64,000 nt of DNA from Methylobacillus arboreus (GTDB lineage Bacteria; Pseudomonadota; Gammaproteobacteria; Burkholderiales; Methylophilaceae): positions 434,001 to 498,000 of the forward strand of contig NZ_JAJAVC010000003.1 in the NCBI RefSeq assembly GCF_020532725.1, written 5' to 3'. The notes beneath the pieces were generated by a model. That model did no database searches, had not been told where the DNA came from, and worked only from the letters and a program-made list of their open reading frames with translations. Position numbers and translations under genes: made by a program. The stretch's first letter is position 1. Each line of letters starts with the position of its first letter. This document shows positions 17,925 to 28,000 of the stretch, one piece after another.

Positions 17925-18563
17925 CTAATGATGATCGTGATGATGCACGCGGCGCATGGCCTTGAAGTGGCGCCTGACATACCATACGGCAAAGATCACG
18001 CCAACGACGACCAGCACGATATGGAACTGATGGAAGTAAACCTCTAACGATTCCCAATGTTGGCCGAATTTCATGCCGGCATAAGCCAGCAGGAAGCACC
18101 AGATCAGGGAGCCGACGAAGGTATAAGCAATGAACTTGCCCAGATGCATGCGTGCTACTCCAGCCGGGAAGGCGATGAAGGTGCGTACCGCAGGCAGCAG
18201 GCGGCCGATGAAGATGATGATGTCGCCGTATTTCTCGAACCAACGGTCTGCCAGGTGCAGGTCATGATGGGAAATCAGCACCCATTTGCCGTATTTTTCC
18301 ACCAGTGGGCGACCGCCGAACATTCCCAAGTAATAGGCTGGAATTGAGCCGACTACACAACCTATAGCGCCTGCGAGCGCCACACCCCATAAGGTTAATT
18401 CGCCAGTGAATACCAAGTAGCCTGCAAACGGCATGATGATTTCAGAAGGCAGGGGAATACAGGCTGACTCGATCGCCATCAACAGCACGATGCCGCCATA
18501 ACCCATGGTCGAGATGATGCCGATGATCCAGGCGGCGACGCTTGCAATGATTTTTTCCAGCAT
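17925..18563 (-). CDS. DedA family membrane protein
   Basis: 212 residues, inner-membrane protein of the DedA/VTT superfamily, now considered lipid or undecaprenyl-phosphate transporters/scramblases. Visible features are the N-terminal PLPSEIIMPFAGYLVF segment, the conserved F-GRLLPAVRTFIAFPAG motif with the essential Arg/Pro residues around 140-155, and a His-rich C-terminal tail (HHHDHH). It starts 1 bp after the mfd stop and reads in the same direction, so it is probably co-transcribed. The precise substrate cannot be told from sequence. Confidence 0.9.
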   Translation of the reverse strand: MLEKIIASVAAWIIGIISTMGYGGIVLLMAIESACIPLPSEIIMPFAGYLVFTGELTLWGVALAGAIGCVVGSIPAYYLGMFGGRPLVEKYGKWVLISHHDLHLADRWFEKYGDIIIFIGRLLPAVRTFIAFPAGVARMHLGKFIAYTFVGSLIWCFLLAYAGMKFGQHWESLEVYFHQFHIVLVVVGVIFAVWYVRRHFKAMRRVHHHDHH

Positions 18564-18564
18564 G

Positions 18565-21500
18565 TCAGGCGAGTTCCTTTAATAGGTTCTTGATAAAGTC
18601 GGTACGCGGCAAAATGCCGGGGTATTGTACCGTAACCCTGAGCTTGTCCGGGCCGTTCATGCGGCAACGGCGGTCGCGTTGCAGCAGCGCGATGAGCTTG
18701 GTTGGGTCTAACTCAGTACTGGGTGCAAAATGGAGTTGGATCGTGGAATCGCTAGCGTCTATCTTGTTGATGCCGAGCGGCTTGGCGGCAATACGCAGGC
18801 GATGGCAGGCCATCAGTGCCTCGCCTTGTTCCGGCAATAGGCCGAAACGGTCGATCAGTTCTTCCTGCATGGCGTCCAGGTCGTCGTCGTCATTACAGTT
18901 GGCAAGACGCTTGTAGAGCACCAGGCGCTCGTGAACGTCGGGACAGTAATCATTGGGCAGCAGGGCGGGCGTATGCAGGTTGATTTCCGTGGTAACCCCG
19001 AGAGGCGCAGAAAGGTCTGGCTCCTTGCCGGCCTTGAGCTGCTTCACCGCATGGCTGAGCATTTCCGAATAGAGCGTGAAGCCGATTTCCTGCATCTCGC
19101 CGCTCTGGCTGTCGCCGAGCAATTCGCCTGCACCACGGATTTCCAAGTCGTGCATCGCAAGATGGAAGCCGGCCCCCAGGTCTTCCAGCAACTGGATCGC
19201 ATCCAGGCGTTTCTGCGCCTGCGGCGTGATGTTGCGGTCAGGGTCGGTCAGCAGGTAGGCATAGGCCTGGTGGTGAGAGCGTCCCACACGTCCGCGCAAC
19301 TGGTGAAGCTGAGCCAATCCAAACATGTCGGCCCGGTTCATGATAATGGTATTGGCCGTCGGCACGTCGATGCCGGTTTCGATGATGGTAGTGCACAGCA
19401 GCAGGTTGAAGCGCTGCTGGTAGAAGTCGCGCATCACATGCTCCAGCTCGCGTTCTCGCAACTGGCCGTGCGCGATGCCGATGTGGGCCTCGGGCAGGAT
19501 TTTCTCCAGTTTTTCCTTCATGACGAAGATGGTGTCCACCTCGTTATGCAGGAAATACACCTGGCCGCCGCGCTTGAACTCGCGCATGGCGGCTTCGCGG
19601 ATGATGCCTTCGGAATAATTCGTGGCAAAGGTCTTGATCGCCAGGCGCTTCTGCGGCGGCGTGGCGATTACCGAGAATTCGCGCAGTCCCTCCATTGCCA
19701 TCGACAGGGTGCGCGGGATAGGAGTCGCGGTCAGCGTCAGCACGTCCACTTCTGCACGCATGGCTTTGAGTTGTTCCTTCTGCCGTACGCCGAAGCGGTG
19801 TTCTTCGTCTAGGATCACGAGGCCGAGGTTCTTGAACTTGATGTCCTTCTGGATCAGGCGGTGGGTGCCGATGATGATATCGATACTGCCATCCTCTAGG
19901 CCCTTGAGAGATTGGGCCTGTTCCTTGGCGGTGCGAAAGCGCGAAATCTCGGCAATTTTCACCGGCCAGTCGGCAAAGCGGTCGCTGAAGTTGTTGTAAT
20001 GTTGTTCGGCGAGCAGGGTAGTGGGTACGAGCACGGCTACCTGGCGGCCACCCATGACGGCGACGAAGGCGGCGCGCAATGCTACTTCGGTCTTGCCGAA
20101 ACCGACATCGCCGCACACCAGCCGGTCCATTGGCCGTCCGGATTGCATATCGTTGATCACGGCCTCGATAGCGGCCAGCTGGTCTGACGTTTCCTCAAAC
20201 GGGAAGCTCTCGGCGAAGGCTTCATAATCATGCAGGCCGAGCTTGAAGGCGTGGCCTTTGCGCGCCGCGCGTTGAGCATAAAGGTTGAGCAGCTCGGCGG
20301 CAGTGTCGCGCACCTGCTTCAGGGCTTTCTTCTTGGCTTTTTCCCAATGGCCGCTGCCGAGGCGGTGCAAAGGGGCGGACTCCGGCGGGCCGCCGGAATA
20401 GCGCGAGATCAGGAATAATTGCGATACCGGCACGTAGAGCTTATCGTCGCCGGCATATTCGAGCAGCAGGAACTCGGTCTCTCCTTCGCCAAAGTCGATA
20501 TTGACCAGGCCGCGGTAACGGCCGACGCCATGCTGCTCATGTACCACCGGGTCATGCTCGCGCAGCTCGGAGAGGTCTTTCAGCATGCCCTCGGTATTGC
20601 GCTGCTTTTCCTTGTCGCGGCGCCGTTGCTGACGCACGGTGTTGGCGTAGAGCTCGGCTTCGGTAATGACGGCAATGTCTTTCAAGGCAAAGCCGCCATG
20701 CAACGGGCTAATGCCCAGCATGACCGGCGCTTTGCCAGACTGGAAGCCGGTCCAGTCGTCACAGGCCTCGTAGGCAATGCCGTGATCGGTGAAAAGTTGC
20801 GCCATGGTTTCGCGGCGGCCCAGGCTTTCAGCAGCAATCAGAATGCGCCCTTTGAAACGGCGGATGTAGTCTTCAAGTTTGTGTAGCGGTTTTTCCGCGC
20901 GTCGATCCACTTCCAGCGCCGGGAGTTTCTTCTCCGTATCCAGGCTGAGCTGTACACGCGCCCAGGCATGGCTCTGGCTGAAAAAATCCTCTGCCTTGAT
21001 CAGCAATGCTTCCGGCTTGAGGATAGGGCGTTCCGGGTCGTGTGCGAGCTGGCGATAGCGGGATTGCGCATCGTGCCAGAAAGCCTGGGATGCCTGGTCC
21101 AGATTACCGTGCAGGCAAAGCAGGGCATCCGCGGGCACATAATCCAGCAGGGTGGAGGTGCTCTCGAAAAACAAGGGCAGGTACCACTCGATACCGCCGC
21201 TGGCGAGGCCTTTGGACACATCCTTGTAGATACGGCTGCGCGAGGGGTCGCCCTCGAAGACTTCGCGGAAATTCTGCCGGAAACGTGCAATACCGTTTTC
21301 ATCCAGCGGAAATTCCTTAGCGGGCAGAAGGCGGACTTCTGCAACCGGATAGAGGCTGCGCTGGGTGTCTACATCAAAGGTGCGGATGGACTCGATTTCG
21401 TTATCGAACAGGTCGAGGCGATAGGGCAGTGCGCTGCCCATCGGGTAGAGGTCAATCAGGCCGCCACGCACGCTGAACTCCCCTGGACTCATGACCTGGC

Positions 21501-21969
21501 TGACATGGTGATAGCCTGCGTTGGCGCATTGGCTGCGTAAAGCCTCGATATCCAGGATCTGGCCCTTTTTCACCATGAAGGTGTGTGCTGCCAGGTAGGC
21601 GCTGGGTGGCAGGCGGATCAGCGCGGTAGAAGCGGGCACCAGTACGATGTCACAGCTGTTCTGACTGATCTGGTACAGCGTGGCAAGTCGCTCCGAGATC
21701 AGGTCCGGGTGCGGCGAGAAGTGGTCGTAAGGCAGGGTTTCCCAGTCCGGCAGCAGATATACGCGTAGCTGTGGGGCATACCAGGGAATCTCTTCTAATA
21801 GGCGCTGGGCATCAAAGGCGCTGGAGGTAATGACGACCACAGGTGCCTTGGCTGATGCCTGCATGCGCTGTGTTGCGAGCTGTGCCAGTGCCAGGCTGTC
21901 AGTGCCGGGGACAAGCGGGTTGATGCGGGTTGTTTGACCTGTTGCCGGAATAGGCAGAGAAAACTGCAT
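18565..21969 (-). CDS. mfd: transcription-repair coupling factor Mfd
   Basis: 1134 residues, full length. Mfd is the ATP-driven translocase that removes RNA polymerase stalled at DNA lesions and recruits UvrA. Domains in order: UvrB-homology region (about 1-340), RNA-polymerase-interacting CarD/RID-like domain (DPVVHEQHGVGRYRGL, about 480-540), RecG-like translocase with Walker A GDVGFGKTEVALRAAF and the DEEHRFGVRQKE box, VGRSHHQAYAYLL, and the C-terminal TRCF domain. The gene heads a probable mfd-dedA pair. Confidence 0.97.
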   Translation of the reverse strand: MQFSLPIPATGQTTRINPLVPGTDSLALAQLATQRMQASAKAPVVVITSSAFDAQRLLEEIPWYAPQLRVYLLPDWETLPYDHFSPHPDLISERLATLYQISQNSCDIVLVPASTALIRLPPSAYLAAHTFMVKKGQILDIEALRSQCANAGYHHVSQVMSPGEFSVRGGLIDLYPMGSALPYRLDLFDNEIESIRTFDVDTQRSLYPVAEVRLLPAKEFPLDENGIARFRQNFREVFEGDPSRSRIYKDVSKGLASGGIEWYLPLFFESTSTLLDYVPADALLCLHGNLDQASQAFWHDAQSRYRQLAHDPERPILKPEALLIKAEDFFSQSHAWARVQLSLDTEKKLPALEVDRRAEKPLHKLEDYIRRFKGRILIAAESLGRRETMAQLFTDHGIAYEACDDWTGFQSGKAPVMLGISPLHGGFALKDIAVITEAELYANTVRQQRRRDKEKQRNTEGMLKDLSELREHDPVVHEQHGVGRYRGLVNIDFGEGETEFLLLEYAGDDKLYVPVSQLFLISRYSGGPPESAPLHRLGSGHWEKAKKKALKQVRDTAAELLNLYAQRAARKGHAFKLGLHDYEAFAESFPFEETSDQLAAIEAVINDMQSGRPMDRLVCGDVGFGKTEVALRAAFVAVMGGRQVAVLVPTTLLAEQHYNNFSDRFADWPVKIAEISRFRTAKEQAQSLKGLEDGSIDIIIGTHRLIQKDIKFKNLGLVILDEEHRFGVRQKEQLKAMRAEVDVLTLTATPIPRTLSMAMEGLREFSVIATPPQKRLAIKTFATNYSEGIIREAAMREFKRGGQVYFLHNEVDTIFVMKEKLEKILPEAHIGIAHGQLRERELEHVMRDFYQQRFNLLLCTTIIETGIDVPTANTIIMNRADMFGLAQLHQLRGRVGRSHHQAYAYLLTDPDRNITPQAQKRLDAIQLLEDLGAGFHLAMHDLEIRGAGELLGDSQSGEMQEIGFTLYSEMLSHAVKQLKAGKEPDLSAPLGVTTEINLHTPALLPNDYCPDVHERLVLYKRLANCNDDDDLDAMQEELIDRFGLLPEQGEALMACHRLRIAAKPLGINKIDASDSTIQLHFAPSTELDPTKLIALLQRDRRCRMNGPDKLRVTVQYPGILPRTDFIKNLLKELA

Positions 21970-22139
21970 TGGTTTGCCGTTACATATTGAATAAACGGCT
22001 TATTATAGCCTTTGCCGGGTAGGGCAAGCCACTAATGGTGTGGGAATGGATGGCTTTCGGGGATAAATTAAATGGCATTCCAGGCTGTCCGCAAGCGGAC
22101 ACGCCAGGAGCCAGTGCATTAATGACAGGGTCTATGGAC

Positions 22140-22409
22140 CTAGCTGAGCAGTTTGCTGATTTGGGCTTCGGCAGCTGTCCAGTATTCCACCGGGTTGCCG
22201 GCAAAGCTATTGCGTTCAGCGAGAAAATAGGCCGCAACTTCAACCATGCGATAACGTTCTTCCGGGCTGATCTGGCTGACCTTGTCTGTGGTCTTTGCCT
22301 TGCTGGTACTGGCTTTTCTGGTGGTGGTTTTCTTCTCTGCTGCTGGCTTTGCGATTACGGCCTTGGGTGTTGCGGGTTTCTTGGAGGTGGTGCTTTTGGT
22401 TGTAGCCAT
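22140..22409 (-). CDS. DUF2934 domain protein
   Basis: 89 residues. The first 45 residues are a low-complexity Lys/Thr/Ala-rich tail of the histone-H1-like type (KKPATPKAVIAKPAAEKKTT). The C-terminal 40 residues form a DUF2934 domain (ERYRMVEVAAYFLAE ... YWTAAEAQI). The start at 22409 is chosen because AAAGGAAT lies at the right distance before it; a longer frame to 22472 lacks such a site. Function is unknown; the basic tail suggests nucleic-acid binding. It lies alone between mfd and tldD, both reading the same way. Confidence 0.75.
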   Translation of the reverse strand: MATTKSTTSKKPATPKAVIAKPAAEKKTTTRKASTSKAKTTDKVSQISPEERYRMVEVAAYFLAERNSFAGNPVEYWTAAEAQISKLLS

Positions 22410-22483
22410 TTCAATTCCTTTCTTTTGGTCGGGATTTCCATGTTGCTCGGATGTAAAGGCGGTAACCTTCACTTGCCATCATA

Positions 22484-23959
22484 TTAAACCGTTCCGCCCA
22501 CCGTCAAGCCGTCTATGCGCAATGTGGGCTGGCCTACCCCTACCGGTACGCTCTGGCCTTCCTTGCCGCAGGTACCCACGCCGCTGTCCAATGCCATGTC
22601 ATTGCCGATCATGGAAACGCGCGTGAGCACATCCGGGCCGTTGCCGATCAGGGTGGCACCCTTGACTGGATAGGCGAGCTTGCCGTCTTCTATCATCCAG
22701 GCTTCGGCTGCGGAAAAGACGAATTTGCCGCTGGTAATGTCTACCTGGCCGCCGCCGAAGTTGGCAGCGTACAGGCCTTTTTTCACCGACTTGATGATCT
22801 CTTCCGGCGCCATGTTGCCATTGAGCATGTAGGTGTTGGTCATGCGCGGCATCGGAATGTGGGCGTAGGATTCGCGGCGTGCGTTGCCGGTCAGCGCCAT
22901 GTTCATGAGGCGTGCATTGAGGCTGTCCTGGAGATAGCCGCGCAGGATGCCGTCTTCAATCAGCACGGTGCGCTGGGTAGGGTTGCCTTCGTCATCAATA
23001 TTGAGCGAGCCGCGGCGGTTGCTGATGGTGCCGTCATCGACGACAGTGAGCCCCTTGGCTGCAACCTGTTGTCCAATGGCATTGCTGAAGGCGGAGCTGC
23101 CCTTGCGGTTGAAATCCCCCTCCAGGCCGTGACCAATGGCTTCGTGCAACAGGATGCCAGGCCAGCCAGCGCCCAGGACAACGGTCATGCTGCCTGCAGG
23201 GGCAGGCCTGGCCTCGAGGTTGACCAACGCTTGATGGACCGCTTTTTGCGCATAATCCAGCAATACTTCGTCAGTGAAATAGCTGTAGTTGAACCGACCG
23301 CCGCCACCAGCGGAACCTTGCTCGCGTCTGCCGTTCTGTTCCGCGATCACCTGGATGGAAAGACGTACCAGCGGGCGCACATCGGCTGCCATGACGCCAT
23401 CATGGCGTGCCACCATGACCACTTCATATTCGCCAGCAATGGAAGCCATGACCTGGGTGATGCGTGAGTCTTGCTTGCGCGCGAACATTTCGAGCCGTTC
23501 CAGTAACTTGACCTTGGCTTCGGCACTGAGGGAAGCAATCGGGTCTTGCGGCAGGTAAAGTTGGGGCGCACTGATGCGCTGTACCGCATGGCCCTGCTTT
23601 TCCTCTCCGAGTGCTGCAATGGCACGCGTGGCGCTGGCAGCCTGCTTGAGTGCGGGCAGGTTGATGTCGTCGGAATAGGCAAATGCAGTTTTCTCGCCGC
23701 TTACCGCTCGAACGCCGACGCCTTGGTCGATGCTGAAGTTACCGGACTTGACCTGGCCTTCTTCCAGCCCCCAGCTTTCTGCGCGGCTGTACTGAAAATA
23801 CAGGTCGGCGTAATCCACTTTGTGGGACATGATGTTGCCGATGACGCCTTGCAGGTGGCCCACGTCCAGGCCGCTGGGGGCGAGCAGGGTTTCGGTCGCG
23901 GTGTGAAAGTGCGATTCGGCGGCAGGGCTGGATGCAGTAGGCAAAGTGTCGGGTTTCAT
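22484..23959 (-). CDS. tldD: metalloprotease TldD
   Basis: 491 residues. TldD is the catalytic subunit of the TldD/TldE zinc protease, which degrades unfolded peptides and processes some modified peptides such as microcins and PQQ-like precursors. The zinc motif HEAIGHGLEGDFNRKGSS is present (HExxxH), with the family C-terminus including NGPDVLTRVSMIGNDM. The order yhdP-nit-tldD on this strand is conserved in many proteobacteria. The partner tldE (pmbA) is not in the window. A large hairpin separates it from the upstream nit gene. Confidence 0.96.
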   Translation of the reverse strand: MKPDTLPTASSPAAESHFHTATETLLAPSGLDVGHLQGVIGNIMSHKVDYADLYFQYSRAESWGLEEGQVKSGNFSIDQGVGVRAVSGEKTAFAYSDDINLPALKQAASATRAIAALGEEKQGHAVQRISAPQLYLPQDPIASLSAEAKVKLLERLEMFARKQDSRITQVMASIAGEYEVVMVARHDGVMAADVRPLVRLSIQVIAEQNGRREQGSAGGGGRFNYSYFTDEVLLDYAQKAVHQALVNLEARPAPAGSMTVVLGAGWPGILLHEAIGHGLEGDFNRKGSSAFSNAIGQQVAAKGLTVVDDGTISNRRGSLNIDDEGNPTQRTVLIEDGILRGYLQDSLNARLMNMALTGNARRESYAHIPMPRMTNTYMLNGNMAPEEIIKSVKKGLYAANFGGGQVDITSGKFVFSAAEAWMIEDGKLAYPVKGATLIGNGPDVLTRVSMIGNDMALDSGVGTCGKEGQSVPVGVGQPTLRIDGLTVGGTV

Positions 23960-24090
23960 GGCAGAGAATCTTTAATGTTTGCAGTTGAATACCATCATAG
24001 CAGTCCGTCACTGACCCGGAGCTAAGTATTTTCTTTAAATTGCTCTCAATAAATTGGGGCTGCTTGGCTATTTTTTCAAGCCAGGCACTT

Positions 24091-24130
24091 AGAGCACCTA
24101 ACAACACTCTCTGGCGTTGTTAGGTGCTCT
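24091..24130. terminator. 15-bp perfect palindrome between nit and tldD
   Basis: AGAGCACCTAACAAC (24091-24105) is repeated in inverted form at 24116-24130 around a 10-base loop. It follows the leftward nit gene. There is no immediate T-run on the minus strand, so intrinsic termination is uncertain; it may instead partly shield or stabilise the transcript. Confidence 0.5.
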
Positions 24131-24144
24131 TAAATAATAATTAC

Positions 24145-25002
24145 TTAAAGCTTGCGGTGTTTCAATGCCGGCAGGCTTTTGCGCAGGCCCTTCAAATATG
24201 CTGTATTGATCGAGGAAATCACGACGCCGGAGCCACGTGACAGTCTGTCCTGCACCACGCCCCACGGGTCGACGATCATGCTGTTGCCGTGCGTCTCGCG
24301 GCCGGAGGCATGATAGCCGCCCTGGGCCGGTGCCAGCACATAACAGAGGTTTTCGATGGCACGGGCACGGATCAGGGTTTCCCAGTGGGCCTTGCCTGTC
24401 GTCTCGGTAAAGGCGGAAGGAATGGCAATGATGTCGACATCGCCCATGGCACGGTAGAGCTCGGGAAAGCGCAGGTCGTAACAGATGGAGAGCCCGAGCT
24501 TGCCGAAAGGCGTTTCTACCGTGACTACCGTATCGCCAGGCTCTATGGTTTTCTTTTCCTGGTAGTGTTCCTTGCCAAGCTCGAAGCCGAACAGGTGGAT
24601 TTTGTCATAACGTGCAGCTAGTTTGCCCTTGTCGTCATAGACCAGGCAGGCATTGCGTACTTTTTCCGGGTTGTCGCATTCCAACGGCACGGACCCGCCG
24701 ACCAGCCATATCTGGTGTTTTTTTGCGATCTTGGATAGGAAGCGCTGAATCGGGCCGCTGCCTTCTTTTTCCCGCGCTGCGACCTTGTCGGTGTCCTTGA
24801 GGCCCATGATGGCGAAATATTCGGGAAGGGCGATGAGCTTTGCGCCCATGTTGACGGCAATCTCGATCAGGCGTTCCGCCTCGCTCAGGTTGGCTGCAAC
24901 ATATGGGCCGGAAGCCATCTGAATGGCGGCAATGCGGTTGATGCCGGGGATGGAGTTTTTTGTCTTGCTCTTGGCAATTTTTTCGTGTGATTTGATAGCC
25001 AT
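24145..25002 (-). CDS. carbon-nitrogen hydrolase (Nit1/deaminated glutathione amidase-like)
   Basis: 285 residues of the nitrilase superfamily. The catalytic Glu-Lys-Cys triad is visible as Glu61 (ALPEYF), Lys134 (RYDKIHLF) and Cys174 (SICYDLRFPELYR). The pattern matches the Nit1/Nit2 branch, whose members hydrolyse deaminated glutathione or omega-amides as metabolite repair. An unusually Lys/Ser-rich N-terminal extension of about 20 residues precedes the enzyme domain. It lies between yhdP and tldD, a conserved neighbourhood. Substrate is inferred from family, not shown by sequence. Confidence 0.9.
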   Translation of the reverse strand: MAIKSHEKIAKSKTKNSIPGINRIAAIQMASGPYVAANLSEAERLIEIAVNMGAKLIALPEYFAIMGLKDTDKVAAREKEGSGPIQRFLSKIAKKHQIWLVGGSVPLECDNPEKVRNACLVYDDKGKLAARYDKIHLFGFELGKEHYQEKKTIEPGDTVVTVETPFGKLGLSICYDLRFPELYRAMGDVDIIAIPSAFTETTGKAHWETLIRARAIENLCYVLAPAQGGYHASGRETHGNSMIVDPWGVVQDRLSRGSGVVISSINTAYLKGLRKSLPALKHRKL

Positions 25003-25068
25003 GTTTTAAATTCTGGACGGATAGTGAATTATCAACTCGGTTTGTTGCATTTGTATGTGCGCTTCAGA

Positions 25069-28000
25069 TTATCTGCCTAGCGGTAATGGTTCTGGGTTTG
25101 TGTTGTCGCGCCTGCTTCCGCCCTTGACCTCGACCGGGTTATCCCAGGTGCCGATGAATTCGTATTCGGAAGAGGCGATCTGGTTCAATGGGTCTTTCAA
25201 TAGTTTTTGCGCGAGATAGGTGGCAGCACCGACTACCGGGCCGCCTGCCAGTGCCGCAATTGAAAGGCTGTCGCTGACATAGGGCGTGACCTTGACCTTG
25301 ATGTGCTGGGTTTCCTTCTGCAGGTTGGTTTCACCGGTCATCTGCACCAGCGCGGTCGGGCCTTCCAGGCGGAAATCGTCGCTGCGCATGATGCCGTTGT
25401 CTATGCGCACATTGGTGCCTATCTTGTCGAAGGCAAAGCCGCTGCTGAATACATCGCGGAAATCGAAGGTAAGGCGGCGCGGCAGGTTTTGCAGGGTCAG
25501 CACGCTGAACAGGCGGCCGACGCCGGGCTGTATCTTGAGGATCTGACCCTTGCGCACGTCCAGTTGCAGGTCGCCGCTCAACAGGGTGGTTTCGAAATCG
25601 TGAGGACTGCCCGGCCACTTGAGCTGCCCGGTGAGGTTGGCGGTGCCGCCCCGGATGGTATTGGGATAGCCGAAACGTTCCAGGGTCTGGCCCACGTTAT
25701 TGATTTTCCAGTTGATGTTGAGGCGGGTGTTGGGCGCGCGCTTCCAGTTGTGCCATTCTCCATTTGCCTGAATTTCGCTTTCGGGCGAGGTGATGCGCAG
25801 TTTTTCTATGCTCCAGTCATCATCATGCTCATTGGCCAGCAGTTCCAGCTTGCCTAGCTGCTTGGCGCCATATTCAAAGCTATCGGCGACGATGTCCAGC
25901 GAGGGGTATTCGGTGACATTGCTTTGCTGGCTGAACTGGCCCTGGGTACGCAACAAGGCGGTATCCGGCGTGGAAGAAGGGATGCTCAAGCGTTTCAGGC
26001 GCGCAAGCACTCTGCCGCTTCCCTGATTGAGCCATTGGATGTCCCCCGTCATTTCCTTGCTTTGAACCTGCATCTGCCAGCCATCCTTGATAGAGTTGGC
26101 AGCAAGCTTGAGTTCATTGATGCGCCGGTCAAACACATCCAATTTGTTGATGTTGAGGTCTATCTTTTTGATATCGATGGTCTGGTTGGCATGTTGGCTA
26201 TTATCTTGTGGGCTGCTTGAAAGCTCGCGCCACTCATCCACATCCAGGTGGTCGATATTGCCGTGCACGGTGAGGCCGGGCTGTTGGGACAATGTCGGCG
26301 CTACATTGAAGCCGATGTCCCCGCGCTCCAGCTTCCAGTTCCCATTGTTTTGCTTGGTGCGGACCAGTAAGGCGCCCAGCGTGTTGCCATAGCTGATGTT
26401 GATATTGTCCTGCTGAGCATTGATTTGTTTTTTCTCTATCTTGAGCGGCACGCTGTCATTCATCGCCTTGTTCAGCGGGAAGGGCAGGCTGGCAGCCATC
26501 CCTTGCAGGTTGGATTGAATGGTAATGTCTGCGCCGTTCTGGCCGACGTTGATATTGCCGTTCCACTCGGCGTTGCCGAAGACGCGATCAAATATGCCGG
26601 GGCCGAAACCGGCGCGCAAGCCGGCATCGCTCACCTGGCCGCGCGCAGTGATGCGGACGGTCTTGTCTTTGCCGGTATTCAGGCTGACCTGTGCCGGTCC
26701 GCCATATACCCAGGTGCTAAGGTTTTGCCCTCGCAACCCGGTTTCGGTGAAATCCAGCCGGCCATTGATGCGGGTCAGCGGCGGGATATCCCCACTGGTA
26801 AGGCTGCCATCCGAGATGGTGTAACTGCCTTTGGCCTTGGTGGTGTTGACGTCATGCAATGGAATCTGCAAATCAAGCGCAAGTTTGCCATTGCCGCTTG
26901 TTTGCAGGCCTTGCGTAAATCCACCAGTGATGTCAACGAGCGGGCTGTTATTGAGGTACTGGATGCCATTGCTGACAGGCCCTTGGCCTTCGCTGACCAC
27001 GCTCAGCACTGGCTGCTGTGCTGCCAGGTTGGGGATGACCACCTTGCTTTTGATCACCTGGGTGCCCAGGGTTGTACCTTTGTTGGCATTGAGTTCCATG
27101 CGGTTACCTTCAAACAGCATGTCCAGGGCGATGTTTTCAATTTTGGGCCATTCGGAGGCAAACTTGAGCTCGCCATCATGAATCTTGGCCTTGACCTGGA
27201 ACAGGCCATTCTTGTTGCCTGCAAACGGAAAATCGCGCAAATGGCCCTTGACGATCACACTGACATCCTCGCTCTTGCCGACCAATATGGCGTTATCCAG
27301 CCATTCGGTCGTACGCTCGCCCAGTATCAATGGGTAGTAAAAGCGAGCATATTTGCCGTCCACGCGGTTGAACTTGGCAATCAGTTCCAGCAGCCCGCCC
27401 TTCACCTGGTTGTGCTGAAAGCTTGCATTGACGGCGCCGGCAAGATGCTGGTTGGCAATATTGAGGTTGTTGACGCGGATTTCAGGCTTGCCGTCATTGG
27501 TCTTCCACTTGACCTGGCCTGTGAGTTTGTCCACTGGTAGCGGCCAGCGCAAGATACCTTTGAAATCCAGCTCGGCATTGCGCGAATTGAGCGTGAGGCT
27601 ACCGTTGTTTTCATCCGCAGTGATATTGCCGCTCAACTGTTTGAAGCCGGGAATATTGGCATAGGGCTGCATGCCCAGGTCGCTGAATTGCGTGCTTACC
27701 CGGTATTTTTCCGGGAATCCGCCTTGGCTGGTCCATTCCAGGCTGAGCTTGTGCAGGTCGCCTTCGGGCTTGATCTCATGCAGGGTTTGCCGCAGCTTGT
27801 CAGGCAATGGCAGGTGGGCGGTGAGGAGATGGGCAGATGCCAGTGATATTTCATCCAGCGCGATATTGCCTTCAATCGATTGCTTTTCAGCGGACTTGCG
27901 CTCGCGGATTGCGATCTTGCCATTCTGCATGTCCAGGCCGGCCGGCGTGACAATCTTGAGATTTTCGGCAGTGAGTTCCTGACCATCCTTGTGCTGGATC

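Noticed and set aside
18931..19812. Plus-strand frame inside mfd
   Set aside because: Antisense of the conserved translocase domain.
24091..24130. Palindrome with CCTAACAAC/GTTGTTAGG as an attC site
   Set aside because: Lacks asymmetric inner bases and paired R/L boxes, and lies in a conserved operon far from the array.
26425..27540. 371-codon plus-strand frame inside yhdP
   Set aside because: Shadow; yhdP is continuous and matches family length.
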